Assembly (NCBI GenBank): GCA_032719365.1
Contig: CM064862.1
Span: forward strand, 87,718,503-87,782,502
Direction: 5' to 3'
DNA: 64,000 nt
Source: Prinsepia uniflora
Taxonomy: Eukaryota > Streptophyta > Magnoliopsida > Rosales > Rosaceae
Shown: piece after piece, positions 12,350-22,553 of the stretch
Position numbering within the stretch: the stretch's first letter is position 1
Layout of the letters: each line of letters starts with the position of its first letter
Made by a program: the position numbers and the translations under genes
Notes under the pieces: model-generated
What the model was told of the DNA's origin: nothing
Seen by the model: the letters and a program-made list of their open reading frames with translations, nothing else
Database searches by the model: none

Positions 12350-14590
12350 ATGGCGAGCAACAACAGGGAGAGCAATGTCCAAGAGGAATCGAACCCGCTT
12401 CTGAGCCAGCAATTTGAGGAGCCTCAGAAGGTGGCTGGAAAGCCCGCCAAGACCTCGCTGGAGACTCATCCGGTTGAGAAATCTCCCACGGAGATGGGGC
12501 ATGTGAATGGTGGTGGTAATGGGGTGTGGGTGGACCGCCGATGGGCTACCGTTAGGACACGGGAGCGTGATGGGTGAGCCAATGGGCCGGGTCCAGTGGG
12601 ACTCCAGCCTCCTTGCCTGTCTTGGCCGTAACGATGAGTTTTGTAGCAGCGATCTCGAAGTTTGTAAGTTTGTCTCTTCGTTTTTCCTTTTGTTTTCGGT
12701 AGCTCCGATTAACTTAATTGCCTTTAGGCATTGGAAATGGTGCGCTCGATAATTGACTATTGATCGATTAATCATTGACTATTGATCGATTGATCATTGA
12801 CTATTGATCGATTAACCATTGACTATTGGTCGATTAATCTTCACTATTGCCTGTTTTGGATTTGGATGTATTCCTTTATTATATAAATGTATCACAAGCC
12901 GTAGCGTGATCCAATGGAAGAAATGTTTAACTGTTTAAGCCATGCCTTTCTTGATTTATACAAAAGATGGGGAATAATTATGCTCCTTGTTGATTTGCAA
13001 AACGGACTCAAGCAATAGGGTGATCCAATGGCAGAAATGTTTCTTTGGACGTACTTTTCTGCAATATGGCAATCGGTTATTGATTGAATCACAACAGGCA
13101 ATAGCTTTTTGAATTTATCAATTTGTTCAAGTCAAAGAACTGGATGATTTTTTCGTTGAACATGTTTCTTTACTCTACCTGTTTTGTTCCTAAAGTTTCT
13201 ATGAGGTATAATTCTGAAAGTTTCTTTACATCCTGTTGGTGCTCTTCCCTTCTTTAAAAAGTTAAGGTTTGCATCTTAGCATTATATCATAATTTACATT
13301 TGTTCGGGTCCCTAAATTCAGAACATGACAAGGGATTGAAAAAGAGCTCCGGTTTATTCATTTAGCCATTGCTTCAGTTAAGACATATTACATATACATG
13401 AAGGGGTGATGCAAGGAAACCTGTTTGACCATAATTTCTTATTTTTTACGCACGTGAATATGACAGTTTGCCTGCACGAAAGAGAAATTCAGTGCTTCTG
13501 GATCATATGGGTCATATTTCTTCCAAGTATTCTTTTTCCTTTGTCATTCCATGTTATCGACATGTTTTATACTAATAATGATGACATCTGGCTAGGTCTT
13601 CTTGGAAGTATGGCTCCTTGTGTGTTGTATGCAAGCAATGCTGAGAGGCTTGGATCTACTCCTGGAACATTTGCAAATCACTGTTTGCCTTACTCTGGCC
13701 TTTATCTGATTGGAAATACATTTTTTGGTTGGAACTGCCTTGCACCATGGTTTTCATACCCTAGCCGTACTGCTATCCGCCGCAAGTTTAACCTAGAGGC
13801 AAGTTATATATTTCCACTCAAAGGTTTATAGTTTTAATTCAGATAGATTGAGCGTTGCTTTGTTTCGTTTCGATTTATAGGTTAAATATTGGTTATATCT
13901 GTTACAATTTGCAATGCATATGGTTTTGATTCTGTTTAAAGTTTATATGGTCACTCTTTTCATGGATTTTGAATGAATCAAATCATAACATAATATATAC
14001 ACTCCCTTGTCCATCCCAAAACTTTACATATTGGGTGTTAGCATCGATCTTGTATTCTTCCTAGAGAACTGAGGTCAACAATGGAAGTGTCGAATTGTTT
14101 TTCTAAGGAATTAAATTATTGGACTCTTTTGCTTGTCAAGCATGTATAGATTGAGGGTACAAAGAAAGATGACAGCTTTTGAATCTGTGGTGTTGTGGTT
14201 TTTTTGTGATGAGCAGGGCAACTGTGAGGCAGTTAATAGGGTCATGTGGATGCTGCGGAAGCTTTGGGGGACGATGAGCTACAGAAGGAACAGTGCGAGA
14301 CAGCGTGTGATCTCGCAGCTCATGTCTTCTGCCATAGATGTGCCCTTTGCCAAGAAGGTCGTGAGCTCCGTCGCAGGTTGCCTCATCCTGGGTTCAATGC
14401 ACAACCAGCTCTGGGTATGATTCCTCCTGGGAGCAGGCCATGGGCCGTGGAGCTTGAGAGTGCCCATCCTGAACATGAGACATTCATACCACGTGTATAC
14501 TTAAAGAGTGCTTTGATATCTAGAACTGTATTAAACTGCATTTTGTCATCTGGACCGCATCTTTTACTTGGTTCTCTCAATCATGTATAA
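12350..14590 (+). CDS. PLAC8-domain / cell number regulator-like protein, with three frameshifts
   Basis: Three exons: 12350-12663, 13596-13798 and 14217-14590. The exons together read as a Cys-rich PLAC8 protein of the plant cell-number-regulator/PCR type. Exon 1 has an acidic N-terminus and then GLPLGHGSVMG and CLGRNDEFCSSDLEVC. Exon 2 carries LGSMAPCVLY, NAERLGSTPGTF and a hydrophobic CLAPWFSYPSRTAIRRKFNLE end. Exon 3 has GNCEAVNR and CHRCALCQEGRELRRR. Such proteins are small membrane proteins linked to organ size or metal transport; the role here is inferred from family only. The frame breaks three times, each with one extra G in a G run: about 12521-12532, 14239-14241 and 14266-14270. 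This suggests sequencing error or a young pseudogene. Intron 1 is GT-AG. Intron 2 uses a GC donor. The true C-terminus is uncertain. Confidence 0.8.
12752..12839 (+). repeat. Four 22-bp tandem repeats in PLAC8 intron 1
   Basis: Four head-to-tail copies of ATTGACTATTGATCGATTAA plus TC or a close variant, with one or two substitutions between copies. They lie about 90 bases inside the first intron. Confidence 0.9.
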
Positions 14591-14642
14591 ATAAGATAAA
14601 GATGAAAAGATAAAGATGAAATGATAGACTTTTGTGTTTCTT

Positions 14643-14652
<10 letters not shown>

Positions 14653-14690
<38 letters not shown>
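14653..14690 (+). repeat. T12-G38 homopolymer tract
   Basis: A run of 12 T followed by 38 uninterrupted G, just after the last PLAC8 exon. Such long G runs are rare in plant genomes. It could be a quadruplex-forming microsatellite or an assembly artefact. Confidence 0.95.
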
Positions 14691-14691
<1 letters not shown>

Positions 14692-14879
14692 GTGGTGGTT
14701 GTGGTGGTTCATTCTGTTTATTTTATTATATTTAAAACATGAGATATATTTATATATGGGTATGCCTGTTCTGTTTGTTAAATCCAAAATACGATTGAAG
14801 GTGTAAACAATCAATTTCTCAAAGTGCAGATTACATTTTCTAGGAACTTGTGCAACTAAATGCCGGACATTCTTAGACC

Positions 14880-15740
14880 CAGTGATGAAAATATCAATAC
14901 TATCGGGAGAAGAAATTGAGCGAAATATCGACATTTTTATTTGTTTAAAACATATTAATTTTCTTATTTCATTAAAACGATCGAGATAGAGCTATATTTC
15001 ATGAAAATTGGACGTAAAACCATTAAGTTCTAGTCGGGTTATGCCGCTGTGTCAAAAAATCCAAATCGCAGACCCGCGCGCGAAGTAGAAGATGACTGTT
15101 AAATGTTAGTATGTATACTTTATATATTATTTGGTTGCTTATGTTTTCAATTGAGCTTGTTTAGCTGAGTTGGTTGTGGGTTGTGCATTTGCCTTATAAA
15201 TTTGTAAGCAACCCAGATGCACGATGCTTATGTTTTTTTTTTCGTTTTTTCTTTATTTTCAACTACATTTGTCATTTTTTCCAATTTTAAATATATTAAT
15301 CATTTCTAATTTTTGAACAAAGATTGACTCTATTTTTTCATCCTTTTTTTCCAATTTTAAATATATTTATTCATTTTATAATTTTTCTTCCATTGAAAAT
15401 TTTTTATACTTATTATTATGTTTTTAATTACATTAACATTCAATTATAATAATTCACTTCAATTTATATTTATATTTAAAATTTTATATTATTAGTCATC
15501 AGCAGAATCCTATTATATCGTATTATTCATCATATATTTATTATAACAAAGTTATTTTATCATTTTTATTAATCAAATATAACTATTATTGGATACCTAA
15601 ATTTTTCCCAAAGTTGCATTATAAATTTCAAATTTTTAAACAGAATTTCCGTCATTTTTATTTATCGTAAACAATATCGATATCGATATCCGTAAATTTG
15701 ACTAGCTATATATCTGTCAATATCGATATTTTCATTCTTA
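14880..15740 (+). mobile_element. Non-autonomous hAT-like element with tRNA-like module, copy 1
   Basis: The ends are CAGTGATGAAAATATC and, reversed, TAAGAATGAAAATATC. They are flanked by 8-bp direct repeats, CTTAGACC (14872-14879) and TTTAGACC (15741-15748). Ends of CA type plus an 8-bp duplication fit the hAT superfamily. There is no transposase ORF. Near the centre it has a perfect Pol III A-box-like TAGCTGAGTTGG (15162-15173) but no clear B box. A related copy is at 53564-54700 in the opposite orientation; both share the GGACGTAAAAC block. Confidence 0.65.
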
Positions 15741-15748
15741 TTTAGACC

Positions 15749-16219
15749 TCATTGATTTAGGTGTAAGACGCCACAAGTTGTAAAACCTAGTAGACAAACG
15801 AAGACCACCTCCAATCGTTGCTGCCAAATTTTATGTTGTAAAAAACGTTGCTGAGATTTTTTGAGTTGACAGTCCTGAGAATATTTTGATCAATATCTGG
15901 TTATGGCTTTATTCGTTACCAAAAAGTAAAAATAAAAAAAATAAAAAAGCATTGAGAAAAGATTTCGAAGTAGTAAAAGTAACGCGATAATACTGTATTC
16001 TAACTTTTAAGAACAGCATTCCACTCCTGGGTCTCTTCTACACGCTGATACAGGGTTAACTTCAAAAGTTTCAACTAAAGTTCGATCGAGTATTAATGTA
16101 AAAGAAGAAAACCTACTGAATCCCAAAAACATTCACATAAATGCGTCTGGAAAAACTTCTCAACAAAGCGCTTCGACATATGAGGGATGCAATAGATGGA
16201 AATCAAACTATTCTCATTT
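15749..16219. other. Intergenic, 3' flank of S1FA
   Basis: AT-rich DNA between the hAT-like element and the S1FA stop codon. It probably contains the S1FA 3' UTR (minus strand). Nothing else is recognised. Confidence 0.5.
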
Positions 16220-18003
16220 TCACTCTCCTGGAGCAGAGACACCTTGCTTCAGTCTCTCCTTCTTCAGTTTCTTCTTAGAAACTGGCTTCTTCCTTTTCGG
16301 GGGAACAGTCCTCTGAGCATACACGTAAAGAGCATAGTTCCCAACCAGAAAGATCACCAGTAGCCCAACAACAACAAGCAACACGATCAATCCAGGGTTA
16401 AACCCTTTTGTCCCATCCTGCAAAACCACCACAGCATATTATACTTCCTAGCAGACACAAAAAAGGGAAAAACAGTAATTAAAAGTGGGTGAATCCCAAA
16501 CATTTGCCCCAGGTAAAGGGTAACTGTTACCTGGTGAAGATCCCACTCCCAAACCCATGACATGAAAACTAGTGAAGATCCCATTGGTTTAGTCTAGCTA
16601 ATATTCAAAAAAGAATGGCGTTTAGAAAATAACAACTCAGTTAAATACGAAGACAAATGACCGTAATCTTCGCCCGTTTATTGTGTAAGGAACACTGTGT
16701 TCATCAAAAAGACGTGTTGAATGCACGATTACCTAGTGAAGATCCTCACTCCCAACCTCATGACATGAAAACTAGTGAAGATCTCATTGGCGTAGTCTAG
16801 CTAATATTCAAAAAAGAACGGCGTTTACACACAAAAAAAAAAAAACTCAGCTGAGCACAAAGGCAAATGACCATAATCTTTGCCATACCTTATGAGAACA
16901 AACACGGTTAAAAAAAATGATTTGCAAGGAAAACTGCAAACGGACTAATTTTATCAGTGTACGAGCTAATAAACAAAAGCGGCATTGCAAAAGAGCTTGC
17001 AATCCACATGAAATTCAATCCCGATACTGTTTGTTAATACACGGATCATCAAGTATACAGATATCAATTGTAAGTATGCCTCTGATGGGTAGCAAATGTC
17101 CACGCACCCCACAAACCCCCCTACAGACTCCCTAACGATATAGGAAGTAAATCAAATTCCACTAAAAGTAAGGGGGATATCGTTGAAATCATTCACAAAT
17201 ACCAGCTGTCAGCTGGAAGGCAAGCTAAAGTCAATCTTAGACCCTAAGCCTGACATGTCCCATGAATAGGTGAGAGTCGCGAGACTCAACCCATACAGAT
17301 GAGTTCACATATGATAGATCTAAATGCTAAATCTATTATATTGATGGGAAAAAACGCATTTCATATGAATTGAACAATGAACTAATCAAAGGCATATAGC
17401 GCCTAAGTCACATGCATTTCAAGCTAAAACGATTGCACCAATTCATTGACAAAAACAAGCAAAATTATGAGGACAAATTCACTCGTTAGGATGAGCTATA
17501 ATTCTGGCCAAAGATCCTTAGCATCTGAATCTCTGATCATGCATTCAACTCACAAATATATACAACTGTTTGCAACAACAAGAAAATGAAGATATTCTTA
17601 ACAAAACTCCCACAAAATTAATGACGAAAAACAAAGATTTCTTTTTCAAAGTTGGGCAAACGAATTTCCAAATTCAATCATGAAAAACAACAAAATCTGC
17701 ATTTTATCCCAATTTTGGAAGACCTATTTCAGATCAAGAAAATCTCTTTCCACGAAATGTATCAGTCTAATCAACAAAAACACAGAACCAGGAGTTTAAA
17801 TTTCCAAAACAATCTAGCCGCATATGCATAATTTTCAATCACCGGTACCTCAAAACAGCTGGAAAATGAGAATTCTGCATTCCAATTCCATAAACACAAT
17901 ATCTAAGCCACTGAACAAAATGCATGAGAAATTTGGGGTTTCTGTGAAATCATACCGCTGGATCGAAAGACGGAGGGACCTTGTCGTCGAAATGGTCAGC
18001 CAT
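16220..18003 (-). CDS. S1FA: S1FA-like DNA-binding protein
   Basis: Two coding exons on the minus strand: 18003-17956 (16 codons, starting [16 protein letters not shown]) and 16417-16220 (65 codons plus TGA), giving 81 residues, the usual S1FA size. The 1538-base intron has GT and CAG borders and joins in phase 0. The protein has an acidic start, a conserved [10 protein letters not shown] motif, a long hydrophobic segment (about residues 25-45) and a Lys/Arg-rich tail ending VSAPGE. S1FA was described as a small protein that binds a negative element of the plastid ribosomal protein S1 promoter in spinach. The hydrophobic segment also makes membrane association plausible, so the molecular role remains uncertain. 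Reading frame and splice sites are intact. Confidence 0.9.
16525..16888. repeat. Tandem duplication inside the S1FA intron
   Basis: Two copies of a roughly 150-base segment offset by about 202 bases (about 16525-16676 and 16727-16888). They share TGACATGAAAACTAGTGAAG, GTCTAGCTAATATTCAAAAA and the AAATGACC.TAATCTT blocks. The copies differ at scattered positions and by an A-rich insertion in the second. Confidence 0.85.
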
Positions 18004-20380
18004 GGCTGTCTGCTGTCGCTCTGAGCCTGAGAGTTGCGAGAGAGATCCGGCTCACTGTATCAATCAACTGTGGACCAACAAGGAGATTGGAGACTAAAAA
18101 CGAAAGGTGAGATCTGGGAACGTAATGGGAATCGGAATGGGAATGGGTCTGCTGCTGTAATTGGAAAATAGACAAATGACGTGGGTGGCCCTGTCAGCAA
18201 CGGCCATATGGTCTTCTGATTGACTTCAGTGAGATGGGCCAATTTTCCATAAATGGGTTCAATTGAGCTTTCACTTGCTCATTGGAAGGTATTTGGGCTT
18301 CAATGGATCTGTTTAAAGGCCCATCACATTGTATTTTTTTGCTTTATTACCTGGCTTAATTCTATGCTCCTTCCAGAATTGGATACCGATACCAATACGA
18401 TACCCCCTTAAGATGAACATATGCAATGAAGAGTTTGATATGAAAGATACCTAAAGATCTCTGTATTAAGTTGTTATGGGATAAAATAAAATTACATGCT
18501 TATTTTTTTAACTATATTTAAATTTTAATATATTATTTATTTGTTGTATCCTTCTTATATCATATCTTTTAATTTTTTTATTTTCACGTATCAAAGTATC
18601 GTGTCTATCATATTTTTGTATCCATATCCGTTTGAATGCAACGTAACTTATCTCTCAACTTCACTTTTATCCGAGAAACCTAAAAAATCTTATAAGTGAA
18701 ACCTTATTATAGAAATTCAAAATTGTCACTAAACCAGCTAACACAATCTCTTGTTAAGAGAACCCCTCAAAATTTATTCAACTTTTTCAAATTTAGTAAT
18801 ACACGCAATTTATTTATGTTTTCTGTAGTAAGCCCTCAATCATGTAAATAGGGCACCCCTACACCATTGCTTGTATCCAAAATCCACATATGGTTCATAG
18901 ATTGTATCCACAATTATTTTCATCAAACACAAAACACACATCAAACTCGAAATATTCTTTAACCTGAAGGATGACAATTGACAAACAAGGCAGCAAATGG
19001 TACGTGGCACATGGGTTCATAAGCCTGGAATAATTAAACAGGAGATATTCCATTGAAATTTCAAATCACTGCCAAATAAGTTAACAGTGACGTGTCCTCA
19101 ACCGCAATGCTTATTTTTTTCTGCTAAGCTTGTCCTTCGAGTTGGGCCCCATTTGTTTAGATTAGCAGCCACAGGCCCACAAGCCAGTTGGCATTTTAAC
19201 TTAATTTTCTAATTAAGAGTAAATTATCATGTTTTTAAGTTCACTAGTTTCATTGCTGATAAGATTCTGAGTTTCCCATGTTTATCAACTTTTTTATTGG
19301 TTTATGTCCAAAATTTATAAATGGTCGGTAGTCGGTACAAGGCACACTTCACAAAATCTAAGACTTGAGGGCTTTTCTGAATTTTATCCAATTGGGGAAT
19401 GCCACTTCAGCAATCAGGTTTTGGCGTCTCTCTTCGTTTTCTGAAAATCCAGTAATAAATTGAGTTGGGTAAATTTTTTATTACATAGAGGTGCAATTGC
19501 GGAAGTACAAATATATTGGGGATCTCGCTTTCGGCATCTGAATGCATGCATAGATACCAATCAATTTTGGCAAGTTTAGGAACTTACATGGATATTAACG
19601 ATTTTTTGACGTCATAATTTTACTTCATGTTTATACACAATTGGATTGGAAGATAAATTTTGATATATTTTAGAATAAATTCAGAAACAAAAATACTAAT
19701 ATTGAAATACAAAAACAACTATTAAAATTACGATAAAATTCAAGATTGGTTGTCATTATTAAGTCTTTTTATTATTCTACTTTTACCCATTAATTTTCAT
19801 TAGATTAACTAAAAAGACTCGGAGAAAAGTGGAAAGGTGAAGTTGAGCTGCTGTGAAGAACAAAAACAGACCCAATTGGCAATTGCAGAATCGTCAAAGC
19901 TCAAAGTAGGGGAAAAAACAAAGGAGAAAAGAAAAAAGTGGGCCTTTAATGTAGGGTAATTAGAGCTTTAATTGAAAGAGAAAGGAAAATTTTCCCAAAT
20001 GTGAAGATAATTATGATATGATTTGATCCCTTACACACCCACGCCCACCACCATGAAAGAAGTTTCTAAAAAGCTACTAAAAAATATGCATTCCTTTCCT
20101 TTCCCTATACTATACCTTTACCAAACCGCTACTCAAACCCTAATATTTTCTTTTGGACGATGAGAATTGACATTGCTTGTGCAACAAACCAGTCACAACC
20201 ACCTCCTTTTGTTGCCGATGTGACAGTCACACTCACAAATGTTTCCGACTTCAGAGTAGAGTGTGTGTAACAACGTTCACATAATGTAACACAAAATTTT
20301 GATGCTTAATCCTTGTTAACCCTGTTTGTTATGGTATCATTACATAAATAAAATATGACGAAATTAAATTATACAGTTAT
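18004..20380. other. Intergenic between S1FA and the lectin receptor kinase
   Basis: It contains the S1FA promoter side (18004-18250) and the 3' flank of the kinase gene (about 20150-20380). In between is AT-rich DNA with no ORF, RNA gene or terminal-repeat structure that I can support. Confidence 0.5.
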
Positions 20381-22553
20381 TTAGACGATGTCATCGCTGC
20401 CACGATCACCGCCGTGAAAGCTTTGTTCGGAGGAGGAGGTGGAGAGGGTGATCATGCCATTGCAGTCAGAAACACTGTCCTGCAAGCTTAACAGGAGATG
20501 TGAAGTGCTGAAAGTGGTGGAAGGCTTTGTTCTTGGGACAATTGGGACTTCAGCTTCACCCACCAACATTTGAACCACGCCTCTCATTGTGGGTCGGGCA
20601 ATCGGGTCAGGGTGTGAGCAAGCCAACCCAACTAACAGAACTTTCCTCATCTCACCCTCATCAAATTGACTCTCCAATCTAGGATCAGCCGCCGTCAACA
20701 GCCTCCCTTCTCTATGCAAACCCCACACCCACTCCACCAAATTACTACACATACCCACTTTCCCCACCCCACTCACCTCCCTCTCAATTGGCCTCCTCCC
20801 ACTTCCCACCTCAAGCACCACCGCCCCAAAGCTAAAAACATCGGTTTTTTCTGTTGCTCTGCCTGTTAGCAAATACTCCGGCGCAAGATACCCCATTGTG
20901 CCTGCCGCCACTGTAGCGTCCGGCGACTTGTCGTGCTCAATTTGCCTTGCTAAGCCGAAATCACCCAACCTGGCATTGAACCCTTCATCCAGCATTATGT
21001 TGCTGGTCTTTATGTCTCTATGGATCACTTGATTTTCACACTCTTGATGCAAATAGGCTAAAGCAGAGGCAACCCCGAATAGAATTTTCCGCCGGTGAGG
21101 CCAAGGAAGAGGCATTCTTGCCTCAAACAATGCCTTGTCAAGGCTGCCATTAGGCATCAAGTCATAGACCAATAAGATTTCACCTTTCTCATGGCACCAG
21201 CCTTGAAGCCTTACCAAATTCCGGTGCCGGAGAGTACCGATTATTGATAATTCCGATAGAAACTCGGTTTTCCCCTGACTACTGTGGCTACAGCGCTTCA
21301 CTGCCACAATATCTCCGGTTTCCGGCAATATGCCTTTGTAGACCGTACCAAAGGCGCCGTGCCCGATAATTCTATTGGCATTGAAGCATTTAGTGGCGGC
21401 CTTGAGCTCCCTGTAAGTGAATTCCTTTGGCATTTTGATGACATCCGAAGCGAAATTGGAATCGGAACTCCTGACATGTTTGAATTTTTTGGAGTAAACC
21501 CAGATCATAACTCCGGCAAACAGAGCAAAAACGAAAGCGGAGGCTGTGACCACGCCAGCTACTGCTCCTGGACCTTCTCTGCAGAGCTGGTTATGGCAGG
21601 AAGAAGAAGACTTACTGTCCTTCTGATTAGTAGAACTGCCGTTCGTAGAAGCTGAATTAGAAGAAGACCCACTTGGAGCCAATGAAGGCGGTGGAGATTT
21701 CACTGAATTGGCAGTTGGGTTCATCAGAGTGGTGGTTGGCGGCGGTGGATATGGTATCGACCCAGATGGGGAAAGAACCGAATCGAACGATGAGCTGAAG
21801 CTCCACCAATCCACGCTGTGAATCTCTGTGCTGCCTTGGGTGGACCCGGAAAAACCCACGTACATGAAGTCGCCGACGTACTGGCCGAGATCGAGTGAGT
21901 ATGAAAGAACCGGGTCTTTCGGCTTCAGATTTGAGTACGAGACCGAGACATTGAAGACCCCACTCGACCCGTCGTAATCGATCCACGAGTTCACAAGGTC
22001 GCCGCTCTTGAGATCGACATCGACGCCGCCTAGATCGCCGACACGGGTCGATACCATGGAATTCAGGTCCAACCCGACGTGGTTTCCGTTGATATCCCTG
22101 AACTCAACGTCCATTAGTGTGTCATACTCCACGGCGACGAAACCCGACCCGGGACTCAAACCAGACTCAAGACCGAGGAATCCGCCGGCGTCGCCCAGTT
22201 CAGCGTCGTCGGGGGAGATGAGGAAGGCCAGGCCGCCGCCGATGGAGGAGGGGTTGAGGTTGGTGACTGAGAAGGAGAAGAATGTAGAAAAGCTCGCTGG
22301 AAAAGGAGAGGATGGTTGGCGGAAGCGGATGGGTTTGCTGTATAGGACTCGGCCGGCGCCGGAGTTGGGGACGGCGAGGTCGCGAGTCAGGACAGACGCT
22401 GCCATTGTTGAGGTGAGCGTCGCCGAGGAGCTTGAGACTGCTGAGAGTCAAGGTACCGAAGTCAAATTCAGTGGAGGCTGTGGTGGCAAATACGGCGTCG
22501 CCGGAAAAACAGAGAAAGTATAGAAAGCAAATGAAGCAGTGAAAATACAACAT
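20381..22553 (-). CDS. L-type lectin-domain receptor kinase, group VIII, with a frameshift
   Basis: Single-exon gene of about 723 residues. A signal peptide (MLYFHCFICFLYFLCFSG) is followed by the legume-lectin domain starting FDFGTLTLSSLKLLGDAH and including NPSSIGGGLAF, AVEYDTLMDVEF and STEIHSVDWWSFSS. Next come a Ser/Pro-rich stalk, one transmembrane helix (AGVVTASAFVFALFAGVMIW) and a full Ser/Thr kinase with GHGAFGTVYKG, VAVKR, HRDIKTSN, DFG and APE. It is very close to Arabidopsis LecRK-VIII.1/VIII.2, plasma-membrane receptors that bind carbohydrate-like or ROS-related extracellular cues; ligand not deducible. The frame changes once, by one extra base near 22385-22392, between LNNGSVC and LTRDLAVP. 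ATG at 22551-22553 is chosen because it begins the signal peptide. The rest of the kinase frame is open, so an assembly error is more likely than decay. Confidence 0.92.

Noticed and set aside
14246..14590. Separate small gene starting at an internal ATG
   Set aside because: The text matches the PLAC8 C-terminus (CHRCALCQEGREL) and continues exon 3 after the frameshifts.
21284..22523. Plus-strand ORFs across the receptor kinase gene (123 and 171 codons)
   Set aside because: Antisense shadows of a conserved coding region.
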